DNA of 63,993 nt from Dankookia rubra (GCF_004355005.1 NZ_SMSJ01000033.1:1-63993), one strand, 5' to 3'; shown: positions 10,076 to 23,816, counted from the stretch's first letter. Numbers and translations are program-made. Notes: generated from the letters alone by a model not told the origin.

Positions 10076-11512
10076 ATGCGCGCCCTGCCCCTCACCATCG
10101 GCCCCATCCACTTCGTCGGCATCGGCGGCATCGGCATGTCCGGCATCGCCGAGGTGCTGCACAACCTCGGCTACCAGGTGCAGGGCAGCGACATCGCCGA
10201 GGGCTACAACGTCGCCCGCCTGCGCGCCGCCGGCATCGCCGTCTCGGTCGGCCATGACGCCGAGAACCTGGGCGCGGCGCAGGTGGTCGTCGTCTCCACC
10301 GCGGTGAAGAAGGACAACCCGGAGGTCCAGGCGGCGCGGGCCAAGCTGATCCCGGTGGTGCGGCGGGCCGAGATGCTGGCCGAGCTGATGCGGCTGAAAT
10401 GGTCGATTGCGGTCGGCGGCACGCATGGCAAGACCACCACCACCAGCCTGATCGCCTGCGTGCTGGAAGCCGCCAAGATCGACCCGACCGTGATCAACGG
10501 CGGCATCGTCAACGCCTACGGCACCAATACCCGGCTCGGCTCCGGCGAATGGATGGTGGTCGAGGCCGACGAGAGCGACGGCTCCTTCCTGCGGCTGCCG
10601 AGCGTCGTGACCATCGTCACCAACATGGACGCCGAGCACCTGGACCACTGGGGCACGGCCGAGGCGATGAAAGAAGGCTACGCACAGTTCGTCGGCAATA
10701 TTCCATTCTATGGTTTCGCGGTTCTCTGCCTGGACCACCCCGAGGTGCAGGCGATGATCCCGAAGCTCGACCGCCGCATCGTGACCTACGGCTTCTCGCC
10801 GCAGGCCGATGTGCGGGCTGAGAAGCTGCTGACCGACCGCAAGGGCGCGACCTTCACCGTCTCGGTGCAGGACCGCGCCACCGGCCGGACGCGCACCATG
10901 AAGCCGATGCGGCTGCCGATGCTCGGCCAGCACAACGTGCAGAATGCGCTGGCCGCCATCGCCGTCGGCGTCGAGATGGAGATCGACGAGGACACGATCC
11001 GCAGCGCGCTGGCCGGCTTCAAGGGGGTTAAGCGCCGCTTCACCCATGTCGGCGAGGCCGGCGGCATCACCGTGATCGACGACTACGGCCACCACCCCGT
11101 GGAGATCGCCGCCGTGCTGAAGGCGGCGCGGCAGGCCGGCGCGCGCGACGTGATCGCGGTGGTGCAGCCGCACCGCTATTCCCGCCTCGCCCAGCTCTTC
11201 GAGGATTTCTGCACCTGCATGAACGATGCGGGGACGGTGATCGTGGCGGACGTCTACGCCGCCGGAGAGGCGCCGATCGAGGGGATCGACAAGGACGGGC
11301 TGGTCGAAGGCCTGCGGGCCCGCGGGCACCGCAGCGTGGTGCCGCTGCCCGGCCCGGATTCGCTGGCCGAGATGGTCAACGCCATCGCCAAGCCGGGCGA
11401 CTTCGTCGTCTGCCTCGGCGCCGGCAGCATCACCACCTGGGCACATGCCCTGCCGGAACAGTTGACCGCGCTGCAGCCGGGCGGCCGCGTCACGCCGATG
11501 AGGCGCGCATGA
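10076..11512 (+). CDS. murC: UDP-MurNAc:L-Ala ligase MurC
   Basis: First Mur ligase of the stem peptide, cytoplasmic and ATP-dependent. The N-terminal [12 protein letters not shown] loop binds UDP-MurNAc. The ATP loop GTHGKT is at residues 115-120, and the C-terminal [10 protein letters not shown] signature is present. Length is 478 residues. It starts directly after the murG stop. A short stretch at 10671-10730 is only about 50% GC, lower than its surroundings. Confidence 0.95.
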   Translation: MRALPLTIGPIHFVGIGGIGMSGIAEVLHNLGYQVQGSDIAEGYNVARLRAAGIAVSVGHDAENLGAAQVVVVSTAVKKDNPEVQAARAKLIPVVRRAEMLAELMRLKWSIAVGGTHGKTTTTSLIACVLEAAKIDPTVINGGIVNAYGTNTRLGSGEWMVVEADESDGSFLRLPSVVTIVTNMDAEHLDHWGTAEAMKEGYAQFVGNIPFYGFAVLCLDHPEVQAMIPKLDRRIVTYGFSPQADVRAEKLLTDRKGATFTVSVQDRATGRTRTMKPMRLPMLGQHNVQNALAAIAVGVEMEIDEDTIRSALAGFKGVKRRFTHVGEAGGITVIDDYGHHPVEIAAVLKAARQAGARDVIAVVQPHRYSRLAQLFEDFCTCMNDAGTVIVADVYAAGEAPIEGIDKDGLVEGLRARGHRSVVPLPGPDSLAEMVNAIAKPGDFVVCLGAGSITTWAHALPEQLTALQPGGRVTPMRRA

Positions 11513-12471
11513 GCCGCCGGACCATGGATCACGCCCTGCCGACCATCCGTGGCCGTGTCCAGGCAGGCGCGCCGCTGGCGGCCTTCACCTGGTTCCGCGT
11601 CGGCGGCCCGGCGGAATGGCTGGTGCGGCCTGCCGATGCAGACGACCTGGTGGCGCTGCTGGCCGGCCTGCCCGCCGGCATGCCGCTGACCGTGCTCGGC
11701 GCGGCCTCCAACCTCATCATCCGCGACGGTGGCCTGCCCGGCGTGGCGCTGCGGCTCGGCGGCGCCTTCGGCGGCGTGCAGGTCGAGGCCGACGGCATCC
11801 TCGCCGGCGCCGCGGCGCTTGACATCACGGTGGCGCAGCACGCCGCGGCGGCCGGGCTGGCCGGGCTCGAATTCCTCTCCGGCATCCCGGGCAGCATCGG
11901 CGGCGCGGTGGCGATGAATGCCGGCGCCTATGCGGCCGAGGTGAAGGACGTGCTGGACTGGGCGGAGGTGGCGACCGCGGAGGGCGTCCGTCGCCTCGAT
12001 GCCGCCGGGCTCGGCTTCGCCTACCGCCACGCGTCGCTGCCCCCCTGCGCCGTCGTCACCCGCGCCCGCTTCCATGCCCGGCCCGGCGACCCGGCCGCGA
12101 TCGCCGCCCGCATGGACGGGATCCGCGCGGCCCGCGAGGCGACGCAGCCGACGCGTGCCCGCACCGGCGGGTCCACCTTCAAGAACCCGCCGGGCGTCAG
12201 GGCCTGGGAGCTGATCGACGCCGCCGGCTGCCGCGGGCTGCGCATCGGCGCCGCGCAGGTCAGCGAGAAGCACTGCAACTTCCTGCTCAACACCGGCGGC
12301 GCCACCGCCGCCGAGCTGGAGGCGCTGGGTGAGGCGGTGCGCGCCCGCGTCCTGGCCCGGAGCGGCGTGGCGCTCGAGTGGGAAATCAGGCGCATCGGGG
12401 TGGCGGCGCCCGCCGCCCCGGCCCAGGCCGCCGGGCCATCCGGCGCTGCGGTCACCGGAGCGAAGGCATGA
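11509..12471 (+). CDS. murB: UDP-N-acetylenolpyruvoylglucosamine reductase MurB
   Basis: FAD enzyme that reduces enolpyruvyl-UDP-GlcNAc to UDP-MurNAc with NADPH. The FAD-binding segment [12 protein letters not shown], the [18 protein letters not shown] loop and the [10 protein letters not shown] segment carrying the catalytic Ser are present. The length (320 residues) and the short C-terminal part suit the type II form. It overlaps murC (ATGA) and is followed by ddl with another ATGA. The last 20 or so residues are Ala/Pro-rich. Confidence 0.94.
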   Translation: MSRRTMDHALPTIRGRVQAGAPLAAFTWFRVGGPAEWLVRPADADDLVALLAGLPAGMPLTVLGAASNLIIRDGGLPGVALRLGGAFGGVQVEADGILAGAAALDITVAQHAAAAGLAGLEFLSGIPGSIGGAVAMNAGAYAAEVKDVLDWAEVATAEGVRRLDAAGLGFAYRHASLPPCAVVTRARFHARPGDPAAIAARMDGIRAAREATQPTRARTGGSTFKNPPGVRAWELIDAAGCRGLRIGAAQVSEKHCNFLLNTGGATAAELEALGEAVRARVLARSGVALEWEIRRIGVAAPAAPAQAAGPSGAAVTGAKA

Positions 12472-13388
12472 CCCGCGTCGCGGTCCTCTACGGCGGCATC
12501 TCGGCGGAGCGCGAGGTCAGCCTCGCCTCCGGCACCCAGTGCATCGCCGCGCTGCGCGAGGCGGGCTTCGAGGTCACGCCGGTCGACGTCTCCGCCGACC
12601 TGGCCGGCGTCATCGCGGCGCTGGCGGCGGCAAAGCCCGACGTCGTCTTCAATACCCTGCACGGCCGCTTCGGCGAGGATGGCTGCATCCAGGGCGTGCT
12701 CGACTGGCTGCAGCTGCCCTATACCGGCTCCGGCGTCCGCGCTTCCGCCGTCGCCATGGACAAGCCGGCCGCCAAGGCGCTGCTCGCCGCCGCGAAGCTG
12801 CCGGTCTGCGCCCACCTTGTGGTGACGCCGGAAGAGCTGGAAGCCGCCGACCCGATGCCGCGCCCCTTCGTGGTGAAGCCGCCGAACGAGGGCTCCTCGG
12901 TCGGCGTCACCATCCTGCGGGACGGCGACAACCGCCGCGCCGCCATCGCCCGCGAATGGCGCTTCGGCCCGCAGATCATGGTCGAGCCCTATATCCCCGG
13001 CCGCGAGCTGACCGTCGCCGTCATGGGCGACCGCGCCCTGGCCGTCACCGAGATCGCCACGCATCTCCAGTTCTACGATTACGAGGCGAAATACGCCGAT
13101 GGCGGCAGCCGCCACGCCGTCCCCGCGCCGATCCACCCGGAGGCCGCGCGGCAGGCGATGGAGGCCGCGGTCGCCGCACATCGCGCGCTCGGCTGCCGCG
13201 GCGTGTCGCGCGCCGATTTCCGCTACGACGACACCGAGGGCGAGCCCGGCCGGCTCTTCCTGCTCGAGGTCAACACCCAGCCCGGCATGACCCGCACGTC
13301 GCTGGTGCCGGAACAGGCCGCGCATGTCGGCATCGCCTTCCCCGCGCTCTGCGCCTGGATGGTCGGGCAGGCCCGCCATGGCCAGTAG
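12468..13388 (+). CDS. ddl: D-alanine-D-alanine ligase
   Basis: ATP-grasp enzyme making the D-Ala-D-Ala used by MurF. Typical segments are [13 protein letters not shown] at the N-terminus, [25 protein letters not shown] (ATP loop), [11 protein letters not shown] and the C-terminal [10 protein letters not shown] that binds metal and D-Ala. ATG 12468 overlaps the murB stop and gives 306 residues. The frame extends back to 12378 inside murB, but those residues are unlike Ddl. Confidence 0.95.
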   Translation: MTRVAVLYGGISAEREVSLASGTQCIAALREAGFEVTPVDVSADLAGVIAALAAAKPDVVFNTLHGRFGEDGCIQGVLDWLQLPYTGSGVRASAVAMDKPAAKALLAAAKLPVCAHLVVTPEELEAADPMPRPFVVKPPNEGSSVGVTILRDGDNRRAAIAREWRFGPQIMVEPYIPGRELTVAVMGDRALAVTEIATHLQFYDYEAKYADGGSRHAVPAPIHPEAARQAMEAAVAAHRALGCRGVSRADFRYDDTEGEPGRLFLLEVNTQPGMTRTSLVPEQAAHVGIAFPALCAWMVGQARHGQ

Positions 13389-14283
13389 CCCTTCCGCGCG
13401 CCCCCGCCGCGACGCCCCGGCCCGCACCCGCGCCTCGCTCAGCAGCGCGCCGAGCCGGCCGACCTCGCTGCGGCTCTGGCTGCGCCGCCGGCGCGGCCTG
13501 CTGCGCCCGGCCGGGCTCGGCCTGCTCGGCGCCGGCGCGCTGGCCGCGGCGGCGCTCGCCGTGATGGCCGCCGACCCCTACGGCAGGCTCGCCGCGCTCT
13601 GGGACGGCGCGGCGGAGATCGCCGCCAGCGGCGGCCTGCAGGTGCAGGACGTGCAGGTCGAGGGCATGTACCACACGGCGCCCGACCTGGTGCGCGAGGC
13701 GCTCGGCGTCCGCCGCGGCGACCCGATCCTCGGCTTCGACCCGCACTGGGCGCGGGAGCAGCTGGAACAGATCGCCTGGGTCGGGCACGCCCATGTCGAG
13801 CGCCTGCTGCCCGGCACCATCCGGGTGCGGCTGGAGGAACGCCAGCCCTTCGCCATCTGGCAGCGCGACGGCAAGTTCTCGGTCATCGACCGCGAGGGCC
13901 GCGTGGTGGCGACCGAGAATGTCGGCGCCTTCGGTCGGCTGCCGCTGATCGTGGGCCTCGGCGCCGACCGCGCCGCGGCGCCGATGGTCGATGCGCTGCG
14001 CGGCGCGGCCGAGGTGCAGGAGCGCGTGCATGCGCTGGTCCGCGTCTCCGAGCGCCGCTGGAACCTGCGGCTGCGCAACGGCACCGACGTGCTGCTGCCG
14101 GAAGGCCAGGAGGTCGCGGCGATCAACCGGCTGGCGGAGCTGCAGGCGAAGCAGGGGCTGATGGACCGGCCGCTGGTCGCGATCGACCTGCGGCTGCCGG
14201 ACAAGCTGGTGCTGCGGCTGCCGCCCAGCCCGCCGGGCCCGCAGCCGGCCGAGACGCAGAAGTCGAGGAGCGGCCGCGGATGA
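13378..14283 (+). CDS. ftsQ: Cell division protein FtsQ
   Basis: Bitopic division protein that recruits FtsL/FtsB. A basic, Arg/Pro-rich cytoplasmic N-terminus of about 35 residues is followed by one membrane helix (LLRPAGLGLLGAGALAAAA). A POTRA domain begins at VQDVQVEGMYHTAPDLVREAL, and the FtsQ beta domain follows. The start chosen is ATG 13378, which overlaps ddl by 11 bases and gives 301 residues. An ATG at 13324 is possible but reaches deeper into ddl. Confidence 0.9.
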   Translation: MASSPSARPRRDAPARTRASLSSAPSRPTSLRLWLRRRRGLLRPAGLGLLGAGALAAAALAVMAADPYGRLAALWDGAAEIAASGGLQVQDVQVEGMYHTAPDLVREALGVRRGDPILGFDPHWAREQLEQIAWVGHAHVERLLPGTIRVRLEERQPFAIWQRDGKFSVIDREGRVVATENVGAFGRLPLIVGLGADRAAAPMVDALRGAAEVQERVHALVRVSERRWNLRLRNGTDVLLPEGQEVAAINRLAELQAKQGLMDRPLVAIDLRLPDKLVLRLPPSPPGPQPAETQKSRSGRG

Positions 14284-15575
14284 ACCAGCTGTCCCGCCTG
14301 CCGCCCGCCATCGATCCGCCGGCGCCGGCCCGCCGCCGCCGCGGCGCCAAGCCCGGCGTCTTCGCGGTGCTCGACATCGGCACCACCAAGATCGTCTGCA
14401 TCATCGCCCGCATCGAGAACGACGGGGAGGCCCGCGCGCTCGGCTTCGGCTGGCAGCGGGCGCGCGGCGTCAAGGGCGGCAGCATCATCGACCTCGAGGA
14501 AGCCGAGGGCGCGATCCGCGCCGCGGTCGGCCAGGCCGAGGAGATGGCCGACACAAGGCTGCGCAGCGTCGTCGTCAACCTCTCGGGCGGCCAGCCGGAG
14601 TCGCGCCACCACAACATCCAGTGGCAGATCGGCGGCCGTGCAGTGACCGAGCCCGACCTGCGCGCGATCATGGCCGAGGGCCGCCGCCGCGGCGCCGAGG
14701 ACGGGCGGGAGACGGTGCATGCCTTCCCGCTCGGCTTCACGGTGGATGCGACGCCGGGCGCCAACGACCCGCGCGGGATGATCTGCGACACGCTGACCGC
14801 GCGGCTGCACCTGGTCGATGCGGCGCAGGCCTCGCTCCGCAACCTCGGCGCCTGCCTGATGCGCTGCGACCTCGAGGTCGAGGAGCTGGTCTCCGCGCCC
14901 TTCGCCGCCGGCCTTGCCACGCTGGTCGAGGACGAGAAGCATCTCGGCTCCACCGTCATCGACATGGGCGGGGGCACCACCAGCTTCGCGGTCTTCGCCG
15001 AGGGTCACCTGCTGCACACCGCGCAGCTTCCGGTCGGCGGCTGGCATGTCACCAACGACCTGGCGCGGCTGCTCTCGACGCCGGTCGCGCATGCCGAGCG
15101 GCTGAAGACGCTTCATGGCGGCGTGCTGGGCGCGCCCGACGACGAGCGCGAATGGCTGCCGGTGCCGCTCGTCGGGGAGGAGGACGACCAGATCGCCCGC
15201 ATCCCTCGCGCCATGGTGGTCGGCATCATCCGCCCGCGGCTCGAGGAAACCTTCGAGCTGATCCGCGACCGGCTCGACGCCGCCGGGCTGAGCCAGGAGA
15301 TGGGCCGCCGTGTCGTGCTGACCGGCGGCGCCAGCCAGCTGGTCGGCGCGCGCGAGCTCGCGGCAAGGGTGCTCGATCGCCAGGTGCGGCTCGGCCGGCC
15401 GCATCCGGTGCGCGGCCTGCCGGAAACCGCGCAAGGGCCAGCCTTCGCCGCGCCGCTCGGGCTGCTCACCTGGTGCGCCGGCGAGGGCCGGCCGCTGCTC
15501 GACCTCCTGCCCGGACTTGACCGGCCGCCGGGTGTTTTTCGCCGGCTGGTCAACTGGCTGCGGGATCGCGCGTGA
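14280..15575 (+). CDS. ftsA: Cell division ATPase FtsA
   Basis: Actin-family ATPase that tethers FtsZ to the inner membrane. Actin-fold nucleotide motifs are visible: [11 protein letters not shown] near the N-terminus, [14 protein letters not shown] (phosphate 2) and [12 protein letters not shown] (adenosine loop). The C-terminus LVNWLRDRA could form the short amphipathic membrane-targeting helix. It has 431 residues; ATG overlaps the ftsQ stop (ATGA). It is the last tightly overlapped gene of the chain. Confidence 0.94.
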   Translation: MNQLSRLPPAIDPPAPARRRRGAKPGVFAVLDIGTTKIVCIIARIENDGEARALGFGWQRARGVKGGSIIDLEEAEGAIRAAVGQAEEMADTRLRSVVVNLSGGQPESRHHNIQWQIGGRAVTEPDLRAIMAEGRRRGAEDGRETVHAFPLGFTVDATPGANDPRGMICDTLTARLHLVDAAQASLRNLGACLMRCDLEVEELVSAPFAAGLATLVEDEKHLGSTVIDMGGGTTSFAVFAEGHLLHTAQLPVGGWHVTNDLARLLSTPVAHAERLKTLHGGVLGAPDDEREWLPVPLVGEEDDQIARIPRAMVVGIIRPRLEETFELIRDRLDAAGLSQEMGRRVVLTGGASQLVGARELAARVLDRQVRLGRPHPVRGLPETAQGPAFAAPLGLLTWCAGEGRPLLDLLPGLDRPPGVFRRLVNWLRDRA

Positions 15576-15691
15576 TGCTGCCGCCACGCCACGTCGACCT
15601 GAAAAATCCTGTGGATGAAATGCGATTTGCCGCGTCGTCCGCAGGACACGAATCGTCTCACGACATTAGGATCGCCCGAGGAGATGCCCGC
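15576..15691 (+). promoter_or_regulatory. ftsA-ftsZ spacer, likely ftsZ promoter region
   Basis: This 116-base spacer is the only real gap in the chain from the ftsL tail to ftsZ. It is clearly richer in A and T than its surroundings. It ends in a good ribosome site, GAGGAG at 15678-15683, eight bases before the ftsZ ATG. I see no convincing -35/-10 pair; TTGCCG at 15627 is the best guess. A separate ftsZ promoter here would fit how ftsZ is often controlled, but that is inference. Confidence 0.45.
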
Positions 15692-17251
15692 ATGACGCTC
15701 AACCTCACCTTGCCTGTCGCCCAGCACACCGACTTCAGCCCGCGCATCACCGTCATCGGGGTCGGCGGCGGCGGCACCAATGCGGTCAACAACATGATCG
15801 CCATGGGGCTTGAAGGTGTGGAATTCGTCGTGGCGAACACCGACGCGCAGTCGCTCGTGCACAGCAAGGCGGAACGCCGCGTGCAGCTCGGCCCGCACCT
15901 GACGCAGGGCCTCGGCGCCGGCGCGAAGCCGGAGATCGGCCGCGCCGCCGCGGAAGAGGCGACTGAGGAGCTTGCCCGTCACCTCGACGGCGCGCACATG
16001 GTTTTCGTCACCGCCGGCATGGGCGGCGGCACCGGCACCGGCGCGGCGCCGGTCATCGCCCGCATGGCGCGCGAGCGGGGCGTGCTGACCGTCGGCGTCG
16101 TCACCAAGCCCTTCGACTTCGAGGGTCCGAAGCGCAAGCGCTCCGCCGAGGCGGGCATCGATGAGCTGCAGTCGGTCGTCGACACGCTGATCATCATCCC
16201 GAACCAGAACCTTTTCAGGATGGCGAACGAGCGGACGACCTTCGCCGAGGCCTTCAAGATGGCCGATGCGGTGCTGTACGACGGCGTCCGCGGCGTCACG
16301 GACCTGATGATCAAGCCCGGCCTGGTGAACCTCGACTTCGCCGACATCCGCACCGTCATGGCGGAGATGGGCAAGGCGATGATGGGCACCGGCGAGGCCG
16401 AGGGTGACGACCGCGCGGTGAAGGCGGCGGAGAAGGCGATCAGCAACCCGCTGCTGGACGACGCATCGCTGCGCGGCGCCCGCGGCGTGCTGATCAATAT
16501 CACCGGCGGCTACGACATGACGCTGTACGAGGTCGAGGAAGCCGCCAGCCGCATCCGCAAGGAAGTCGACGAGGACGCCAACATCATCTTCGGCACCTCG
16601 GTCGAGGACGACCTGAACGGCCGGCTCCGCGTTTCGGTCGTCGCTACCGGCATCGATGCGGTGCAGGCCCAGCCGGCCGCAGCCCCGACGGCGAAGCCGG
16701 AAGGCCTGACCTTGGTGCCGGGCGGGCGTCCCACGGTCGCAACGGCGCCGGCGCCCCGCGCGGCCTCCCCGGTCGCCGGCGTGCAGCCGGCCGGCCAGGC
16801 GCCGCGCCGCGCTGGCGGCATCCCCGGCTCATTCATTCGCGCGGCGGTGAACGGGACGCCGGTGGCGGCCCCCGAGCCGATGCCGCAGCAGATTGGCCCG
16901 CACCCGGTGCTGGTCGAGGATCACGAGGCCGCAGCGCCGGTGGTGATGACCCCGGCCCCGGCGCCGAACTCCTTCCCCGGCGGCCGCCCGGCCCCCGTGG
17001 TCGGCCCGGCGGAAGCCCGCCCGGCAGCGCCCGCGGCGGCGGCGGCCTCGGGCGGCGGCGGCTTCCGTAACCTGTTCCGCAACGTGACCGGCGGCGGCCT
17101 GATGCGCCGCACCCTGTCGGAGCCGGCCCCGGCGCCGGTGGCGGATCGCCTGGTGCCCGATTCTCCGGCGCCGCGGGCCGCCTCGCGCGCGCCGCAGCAG
17201 GACGACATGGGGCTCGACATCCCGACCTTCCTGCGCCGCCAGTCGAACTGA
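15692..17251 (+). CDS. ftsZ: Tubulin-like GTPase FtsZ
   Basis: Forms the cytokinetic Z ring. The GTPase core holds [12 protein letters not shown] near residue 23 and the tubulin signature GGGTGTG at 111-117, followed by NPLLDD and the T7 region. After about residue 330 comes a long Pro/Ala-rich linker. The C-terminal peptide DIPTFLRRQ is the conserved FtsA-binding tail. Total length is 519 residues, long because of the linker, as in many alphaproteobacteria. ATG 15692 was chosen for its ribosome site. The frame is open back to 15572, but that part covers only the spacer. Confidence 0.96.
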   Translation: MTLNLTLPVAQHTDFSPRITVIGVGGGGTNAVNNMIAMGLEGVEFVVANTDAQSLVHSKAERRVQLGPHLTQGLGAGAKPEIGRAAAEEATEELARHLDGAHMVFVTAGMGGGTGTGAAPVIARMARERGVLTVGVVTKPFDFEGPKRKRSAEAGIDELQSVVDTLIIIPNQNLFRMANERTTFAEAFKMADAVLYDGVRGVTDLMIKPGLVNLDFADIRTVMAEMGKAMMGTGEAEGDDRAVKAAEKAISNPLLDDASLRGARGVLINITGGYDMTLYEVEEAASRIRKEVDEDANIIFGTSVEDDLNGRLRVSVVATGIDAVQAQPAAAPTAKPEGLTLVPGGRPTVATAPAPRAASPVAGVQPAGQAPRRAGGIPGSFIRAAVNGTPVAAPEPMPQQIGPHPVLVEDHEAAAPVVMTPAPAPNSFPGGRPAPVVGPAEARPAAPAAAAASGGGGFRNLFRNVTGGGLMRRTLSEPAPAPVADRLVPDSPAPRAASRAPQQDDMGLDIPTFLRRQSN

Positions 17252-17274
17252 ACCGGCCGGGATCCGAGTGGGGA

Positions 17275-17304
17275 GGCCGCCGCGGGACACCGCGGCGGCC
17301 TTTT
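17275..17304 (+). terminator. Intrinsic terminator after ftsZ
   Basis: A perfect 11-base-pair GC stem (arms 17275-17285 and 17290-17300, loop GACA) is followed at once by TTTT. It lies 23 bases after the ftsZ stop and separates the dcw cluster from lpxC. Confidence 0.9.
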
Positions 17305-17486
17305 CCATGTGGGGTCACAGGGTTGGGGCCTGCGCAATATTTTGCAACGCACAAATCATGCGATTTCAGTGGCTTGCGGCGTAATATGACGAAACAAGGC
17401 TTTATTCGCCACGTTGCGCCGGCGGTGCCATCTATGCGATGGGACAGGCGCCATGCAGCACCCGTCCAGGGGTCGCAGGATCAGGA
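17305..17486 (+). promoter_or_regulatory. AT-rich lpxC upstream region
   Basis: Between the ftsZ terminator and lpxC lies an AT-rich stretch, 17330-17400, in strong contrast to the rest of the window. It holds TTGCAA at 17342-17347 and TAATAT at 17382-17387, but these are not 16-18 bases apart, so no exact promoter can be given. A weak open frame of 69 codons crosses it and is not convincing. Confidence 0.5.
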
Positions 17487-18461
17487 ATGGACGGTTACAT
17501 CGCGCTCGAAACAGGTCGTCGCCGGACGCTGAAAGCCGCCATCGGCTGCGTTGGCATCGGCCTGCACAGCGGCCGGCGTGCCCAGCTCACCCTGCGACCG
17601 GCCGCACCGGGCGCGGGGATCGTGTTCCACCGGACCGATATCGGCCTCGAGATCCCGGCGCTCTTCGATCAGGTGGTCGATACCCGGCTCTGCACTGCGC
17701 TCGGCGCGACGGAAGCGCCGCAGCACCGCATCGGTACGGTCGAGCACGTGATGGCGGCGCTGGCCGGCTGCGGCGTCGACGACGCGGTGATCGAGCTGGA
17801 CGGTCCGGAAGTGCCAATCCTCGACGGCTCGGCCGCGCCCTTCGTCTTCCTGATCGACTGCGTCGGCCTCGCCGCCCATGGCGGCATCGGTGCCGGCGTG
17901 GCCGAGTCGATCGAGGTGCTGCGCCCGGTCCGGGTGCAGGAGGGCGAAGGTCCGAACCTTGCCTGGGCCGAACTGGCCCCGGGCAGCGGCGACCGCTTCG
18001 ATGCCGCGCTGAGCATCGACTTCCCCAATACCGCGATCGGCCGGCAGTCGGTGTCCATGCGGCTCACGCCGCAGAGCTTCCGCACCGGCCTGGCCGATGC
18101 CCGGACCTTCACCCTGGCCGAGGACGTGGCGCGGCTGCGCGCCGCCGGCCTGGCGCTGGGCGGCAGCCTGGCCAATGCCGTGGTGGTCGACGGCCCGGCC
18201 GTCCTGAACCCCGGCGGGCTGCGCCGGCCGGACGAGTTCGTCCGCCACAAGATGCTCGACGTGGTGGGCGACCTGGCCCTGGCCGGGGCGCCGATCCGCG
18301 GCCGCTTCACCGGCCACCGCTCGGGCCACGCGCTGAACAACCGGCTGCTGCGGGCGCTGTTCGCCGATCGCGCCAACTGGCGGGCGCTGCCGACCGGCGC
18401 CAGCATCGATGGCGGGGCGCGCATGCCGCTCGCCGCCGCCGCGGCCGCCGCCGTCGCCTGA
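17487..18461 (+). CDS. lpxC: UDP-3-O-acyl-GlcNAc deacetylase LpxC
   Basis: Zinc enzyme for the committed step of lipid A synthesis, so the organism makes lipopolysaccharide. The zinc ligands are His87 (VEHVMAALAGCG), His254 and Asp258 (FVRHKMLD), with catalytic His281 in GHRSGHALNN. The start is ATG 17487, with AGGA at 17477-17480, giving 324 residues; an ATG 16 codons upstream has no good ribosome site. It follows ftsZ as in many proteobacteria but is separated by a terminator. Confidence 0.95.
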   Translation: MDGYIALETGRRRTLKAAIGCVGIGLHSGRRAQLTLRPAAPGAGIVFHRTDIGLEIPALFDQVVDTRLCTALGATEAPQHRIGTVEHVMAALAGCGVDDAVIELDGPEVPILDGSAAPFVFLIDCVGLAAHGGIGAGVAESIEVLRPVRVQEGEGPNLAWAELAPGSGDRFDAALSIDFPNTAIGRQSVSMRLTPQSFRTGLADARTFTLAEDVARLRAAGLALGGSLANAVVVDGPAVLNPGGLRRPDEFVRHKMLDVVGDLALAGAPIRGRFTGHRSGHALNNRLLRALFADRANWRALPTGASIDGGARMPLAAAAAAAVA

Positions 18462-18507
18462 CCCGGCGCCTGCCCCCGGGTGCCGCCTGTGGACCAGGGC
18501 GGCAGCG

Positions 18508-18516
18508 TGCTATAGA
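18508..18516 (+). promoter_or_regulatory. Candidate extended -10 promoter for bamD
   Basis: TGC followed by TATAGA forms an extended -10 box in an otherwise GC-rich 183-base spacer. The matching -35 region is poor (TGTGGA). It would give a leader of about 120 bases before bamD. This is inference from the motif alone. Confidence 0.4.
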
Positions 18517-18644
18517 GCGGGACGCCGCGGGACGGGCTTGCCTGGCCGCGGGATTCCGCTCATCGACCAGCGGCCTCGGGCGCCCGCATGCTGCCTCGCC
18601 AGCATGACGCCGCCCCAGCGCCACGGCACTCCAGCGACCGGGCC

Positions 18645-19505
18645 ATGATGACAAGACGCCTCCCCACCCTGCTCGTTCTCTGCCTCGGCCTCGCCGCCCT
18701 GCCGGGCTGTTCCTGGTTCGACAATTGGGACGGCAAGCAGGCCAGCCTGGACGGCGAGCGCCGGATCGCCAACGCCACGGTCGACCCCTCCCCGGAAGGC
18801 CTCTACGGCGCCGGCGTGGAGGCCCTGCAGGCCCGGCGCTACGCCGCCGCGGCCGACTACTTCGACCAGATCGAGCGCGACCATCCCTATTCGACCTGGG
18901 CGACCAACGCCAAGCTGATGTCGGCCTATGCCGAGTACCAGCGCAACCGCTACACCGAGGCCATCGGCGCGCTGGACCGCTTCATCCAGTTGCATCCGGC
19001 GCATCGCGACATCGCCTATGCCTTCTACCTGCGCGCGCTCTGCTACTACGAGCAGATCGCCGACGCGCAGCGCGACCAGCGGACCACGGAACAGGCCATG
19101 GCGGCGCTGCAGGACGTGGTGAACCGCTTCCCCGAAACCGCCTATGCCCGCGACGCCCGGCTGAAGCTCGACCTCGGCCGCGACCACCTGGCGGGCAAGG
19201 AGATGAACATCGGCCGCTATTACCAGCGCCAGCGCCTCTATGCCGCGGCGATCGGGCGCTTCAAGCGGGTGGTCGAGGAATACCAGACCACCAACCACGT
19301 GCCCGAGGCGCTGCACCGGCTGACCGAGATCTACCTGACCCTCGGCCTGACGGAGGAGGCGAAGAAGACCGCCTCGGTGCTCGGCCACAATTTCCCCGGC
19401 AGCCCCTGGTACCAGGACAGCTACGCCCTGCTGGTGGCGGGCGCCGAGGCCTCGGCGCCGGACCGGCCGGGCTTCGCGCGCCGCGCCTGGAACTGGGTCT
19501 TCTGA
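18645..19505 (+). CDS. bamD: Outer-membrane assembly lipoprotein BamD
   Basis: Essential lipoprotein of the BAM complex that inserts beta-barrel proteins in the outer membrane. A lipoprotein signal with lipobox LPGC puts the acylated Cys at residue 22. Five or so TPR repeats follow, including LYGAGVEALQARRYAAAADYF and the FPETAYARDARLKLD segment typical of the family. The ATG pair at 18645/18648 gives a proper signal peptide. An ATG at 18588 would bury it, so I rejected that. Length is 286 residues. Confidence 0.93.
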   Translation: MMTRRLPTLLVLCLGLAALPGCSWFDNWDGKQASLDGERRIANATVDPSPEGLYGAGVEALQARRYAAAADYFDQIERDHPYSTWATNAKLMSAYAEYQRNRYTEAIGALDRFIQLHPAHRDIAYAFYLRALCYYEQIADAQRDQRTTEQAMAALQDVVNRFPETAYARDARLKLDLGRDHLAGKEMNIGRYYQRQRLYAAAIGRFKRVVEEYQTTNHVPEALHRLTEIYLTLGLTEEAKKTASVLGHNFPGSPWYQDSYALLVAGAEASAPDRPGFARRAWNWVF

Positions 19506-19531
19506 GGAACAGGGCGGGTCGCACGCCACCC

Positions 19532-21207
19532 ATGCTGGCCTCCCTCGCTATCCGCGACGTCGTCCTGATCGAGCGGCTGGACCTGGCCTTCGGCGCCGGG
19601 CTGACCGTGCTGACCGGCGAGACCGGTGCGGGCAAGTCGATCCTGCTGGACAGCCTCGGCCTCGCCTGCGGCGTCCGGGCCGAGGCGGGGATGGTACGCG
19701 CCGGCCAGGCGCAGTGTTCCGTCACCGCAGCCTTCACGCCGCCCGAGGGTCATCCGGCCTTCGCCGTACTGGAGGAACAGGGCATCGAGCGGGACGACAC
19801 GCTGGTGCTGCGCCGCGTGGTTCAGGCCGATGGCCGCAGCCGCGCCTTCGTCAACGAGCAACCCGTCGGCGTCGCCCTGCTGCGGCGGCTGGCGGCGACC
19901 CTGGTCGAGGTGCAGGGCCAGCACGACCAGGTCGGCCTGGCCGACCCCGCCACCCATGCCGGGCTGCTGGATGCCTTCGGCGGGCTGGAGCCGAAGCGCC
20001 ATGCGACGGCCGCCGCGCATCGCGCCTGGCGGGACGCCACGCGCGCCCTGGCCGCGGCACGGGAGGCGATCGCCGCCGCCCAGCGCGACGAGGAATTCCT
20101 TCGCCACGCCGTGCAGGAGCTGGCCGACCTCGCCCCGGTGGAGGGCGAGGAGGAGGAGCTGTCGAAGGAGCGCCAGCGCCTGCAGCAGGGCGAGCGGCGC
20201 AGCGAGAGCATCGCCGCGGCGCTCGCCGAATTGCAGCCGCGCGACCGCCGCCGCGGCGGCCCCGGCGATGCGCTGCGCGGCGCCGCCCGGGCGCTGGAAC
20301 GCCTCCCGGCGCCGAACGAGGAGGCGCAGCCGATCCTCGGCTTCCTCGCCCAGGCACAGGACGCGCTGGCCGAGGCGGAGACGCTGCTGCAGCGGCTGAT
20401 GCATGAGGGCGGGCCGGACCCGCGCCGGTTGGAGACGCTGGAGGACCGGCTCTTCGGCCTGCGCGCCGCCGCCCGCAAGCATGCCGTGCCGGTGGTGGAG
20501 CTGCCCTCGCACCTGGCGCAGCTGAAGGAACGGCTCGGCGCGCTGGATGCGGGGACCGAGCGCGTGGCCGGGCTGGAAGCCGCCGCCGCCACCGCCCGCG
20601 CCGACTACCTCGCGGCCGGCCGGGCGCTGACCGAGGCTCGCCAGGCCGCGGCCAAGCGGCTGGAGGCGGCGCTGGCGAAGGAGCTGCCGCCGCTCAAGCT
20701 CGACCGCGCCCGCTTCGTGGTCGAGGTCGCGCCGCGCGAGGAGGGCGGATGGGCGGCCGACGGCATGGACCGCGTCACCTTCCTCGTCTCCACGAATCCT
20801 GGGCAGACGCCGGGGCACCTGCAGAAGATCGCCTCGGGCGGCGAGCTGTCGCGGCTGATGCTGGCGCTGAAGGTGGTGCTGGCGCGGGGCTCGCCGGTGC
20901 CGACCCTGGTCTTCGACGAGGTCGATGCCGGCATCGGCGGCGCCACGGCGGCGGCGGTGGGCGACCGGCTGGCGCGCGTCGCGGAACGGCTGCAGGTGCT
21001 GGTGGTGACGCATAGCCCGCAGGTCGCGGCGCGCGGGGCGCAGCAGCTGCGGGTCGCCAAGTCGGTGAAGGGCCAGCGCGCGGCGACGACGGTCGAGCCG
21101 CTGGACAAGCGGGAGCGGCGCGAGGAGATCGCCCGCATGCTGGCGGGCGAGCGGGTGACCGATGCGGCACGGGCGGCGGCCGACAGCCTGCTGACCGGCG
21201 GGCTGCT

Positions 21208-21211
<4 letters not shown>
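19532..21211 (+). CDS. recN: DNA repair ATPase RecN
   Basis: SMC-like protein acting in double-strand break repair. Walker A GETGAGKS is at residues 29-36, the central region is an Arg/Glu-rich coiled coil, and the C-terminal half has the ABC signature SGGELSRLMLALK and the Walker B VFDEVDAGIGG. The ATG at 19532 begins MLASLAIRDVVLIERLDL, the normal RecN start, and gives 559 residues. The frame is open far upstream but only as a shadow of bamD. Confidence 0.95.

Positions 21212-23816
<2,605 letters not shown>

Noticed and set aside
13578-15587. A 669-codon minus-strand open frame across ftsQ and ftsA
   Set aside because: It is antisense to two well-identified genes, has arginine/alanine-rich composition typical of GC-rich shadows, and shows no domain.
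17323-17532. Possible 69-residue leader peptide before lpxC
   Set aside because: It overlaps the lpxC start in another frame, has no good ribosome site, and lies in an AT-rich promoter-like stretch.
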